Shown here one piece after another: positions 4,925 through 5,098 of a stretch of DNA of 5,098 nt (its first letter is position 1; each line of letters starts with the position of its first letter). The stretch is from Candidatus Omnitrophota bacterium (GTDB lineage Bacteria > Omnitrophota > 4484-213). The stretch lies in the NCBI GenBank assembly GCA_030639955.1, contig DAOWKH010000090.1:1-5098 (forward strand), given 5' to 3'. Under the pieces are notes generated by a model. It saw nothing but the letters and a program-made list of their open reading frames with translations. It made no database searches and had not been told where the DNA came from. The position numbers were made by a program, and so were the translations under genes.

Positions 4925-5098
4925 GAACTTTTTTTAAATACTCATAAAAGTTTTTAAAAATAGGCAAAAATAAAAAGTTTCTAACTGGTTAACTTCTCAA
5001 AACAAATGTTGCTTAAAGCCCCAATATTTTCAAGAGGATTTTTGCGTTTTGAACGAACATTGGTTTTTTTAGCTAAAATCAAGTTGAGGCAGGAAATA
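4925..5098. other. AT-rich right-edge region without a recognisable gene
   Basis: Together with 4768-4924 this makes a 331-bp stretch without an assigned gene. The left part holds the promoter and leader described separately. The remainder is A/T-rich, with repeated AAAAGTTT-like runs. An imperfect stem (5021-5033 with 5049-5063: 12 pairs, one mismatch, a 2-nt bulge) is followed by seven Ts (5064-5070), a weak terminator-like shape on +. Both strands are open to the edge, as noted for the candidate partial ORF. Confidence 0.5.
5006..5098 (+). CDS. Candidate partial ORF running off the right edge, unidentified
   Basis: An ATG at 5006 opens 31 codons to the edge, starting MLLKAPIFSRGFLRFERTLV. 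I do not recognise it and see no Shine-Dalgarno before it; the in-frame stop upstream is at 4982-4984. It would be divergent from the exported-protein gene. Against it, the minus strand is also open over the same bases (from the edge to a TAG at plus 4982-4984), giving a lysine-rich tail that contains NVRSKRKNPLENIG. At most one of the two is likely to be real, and both may be chance. Confidence 0.2.
   Translation, partial: MLLKAPIFSRGFLRFERTLVFLAKIKLRQEI

Noticed and set aside
4918..4948. Divergent + strand promoter (TTGTCA with CATAAA) for the right-edge ORF.
   Set aside because: The -10 matches only 4 of 6 bases, the spacing is 19 bp, and the bases overlap the much better minus-strand promoter.

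Overview
This is a bacterial window with moderate GC in its genes and AT-rich spacers. It holds the 3' three quarters of groEL, a complete groES, a compact bioY-lgt-ndk operon, and one convergent gene for a secreted protein I cannot name. The right edge is ambiguous. The proteins are ordinary bacterial housekeeping types. The groEL-before-groES order, a biotin transporter subunit instead of visible biotin synthesis genes, and small structured GC-rich repeats in the spacers suggest an uncultured candidate-phylum bacterium. Omnitrophota or a neighbouring lineage is my guess; it is inferred from style, not from a diagnostic marker.

Region 1-1744 (+): groEL runs in from the left edge and ends at 1251. 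A 143-bp spacer follows that is almost entirely tiled by three inverted repeats (1253-1279, 1278-1364, 1364-1382). The last one stops right at the groES Shine-Dalgarno. groES (1395-1682) ends in a strong intrinsic terminator (1710-1744). The two genes encode the ring and the lid of the chaperonin.

Region 1755-3837 (+): a near-consensus sigma-70-type promoter (TTGACG-17-TATAAT) starts bioY after a predicted leader of only about 10 nt. bioY, lgt and ndk are packed tightly: bioY and lgt abut with no gap, and lgt and ndk overlap by 29 nt. They supply biotin uptake, lipoprotein diacylglyceryl transfer and NTP balancing. These are unrelated jobs, so the cluster looks like a generic housekeeping operon. 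A 66-bp imperfect inverted repeat follows ndk. Then comes a long bidirectional terminator (3793-3837) shared with the convergent gene.

Region 3898-4924 (-): one monocistronic gene encodes an exported 289-residue protein with a probable beta-sandwich (carbohydrate-binding-like) core. It has a very good promoter on the minus strand (TTGACA-17-TAAAAT with an extended -10) and a leader of about 120 nt. The leader contains a GC-rich element of GAA-loop hairpins with mutually exclusive pairings.

Region 4925-5098: AT-rich. Both strands stay open to the right edge, a possible gene start on + and a possible gene end on -, and neither is recognisable. I saw no tRNA, rRNA, CRISPR array or transposase gene.
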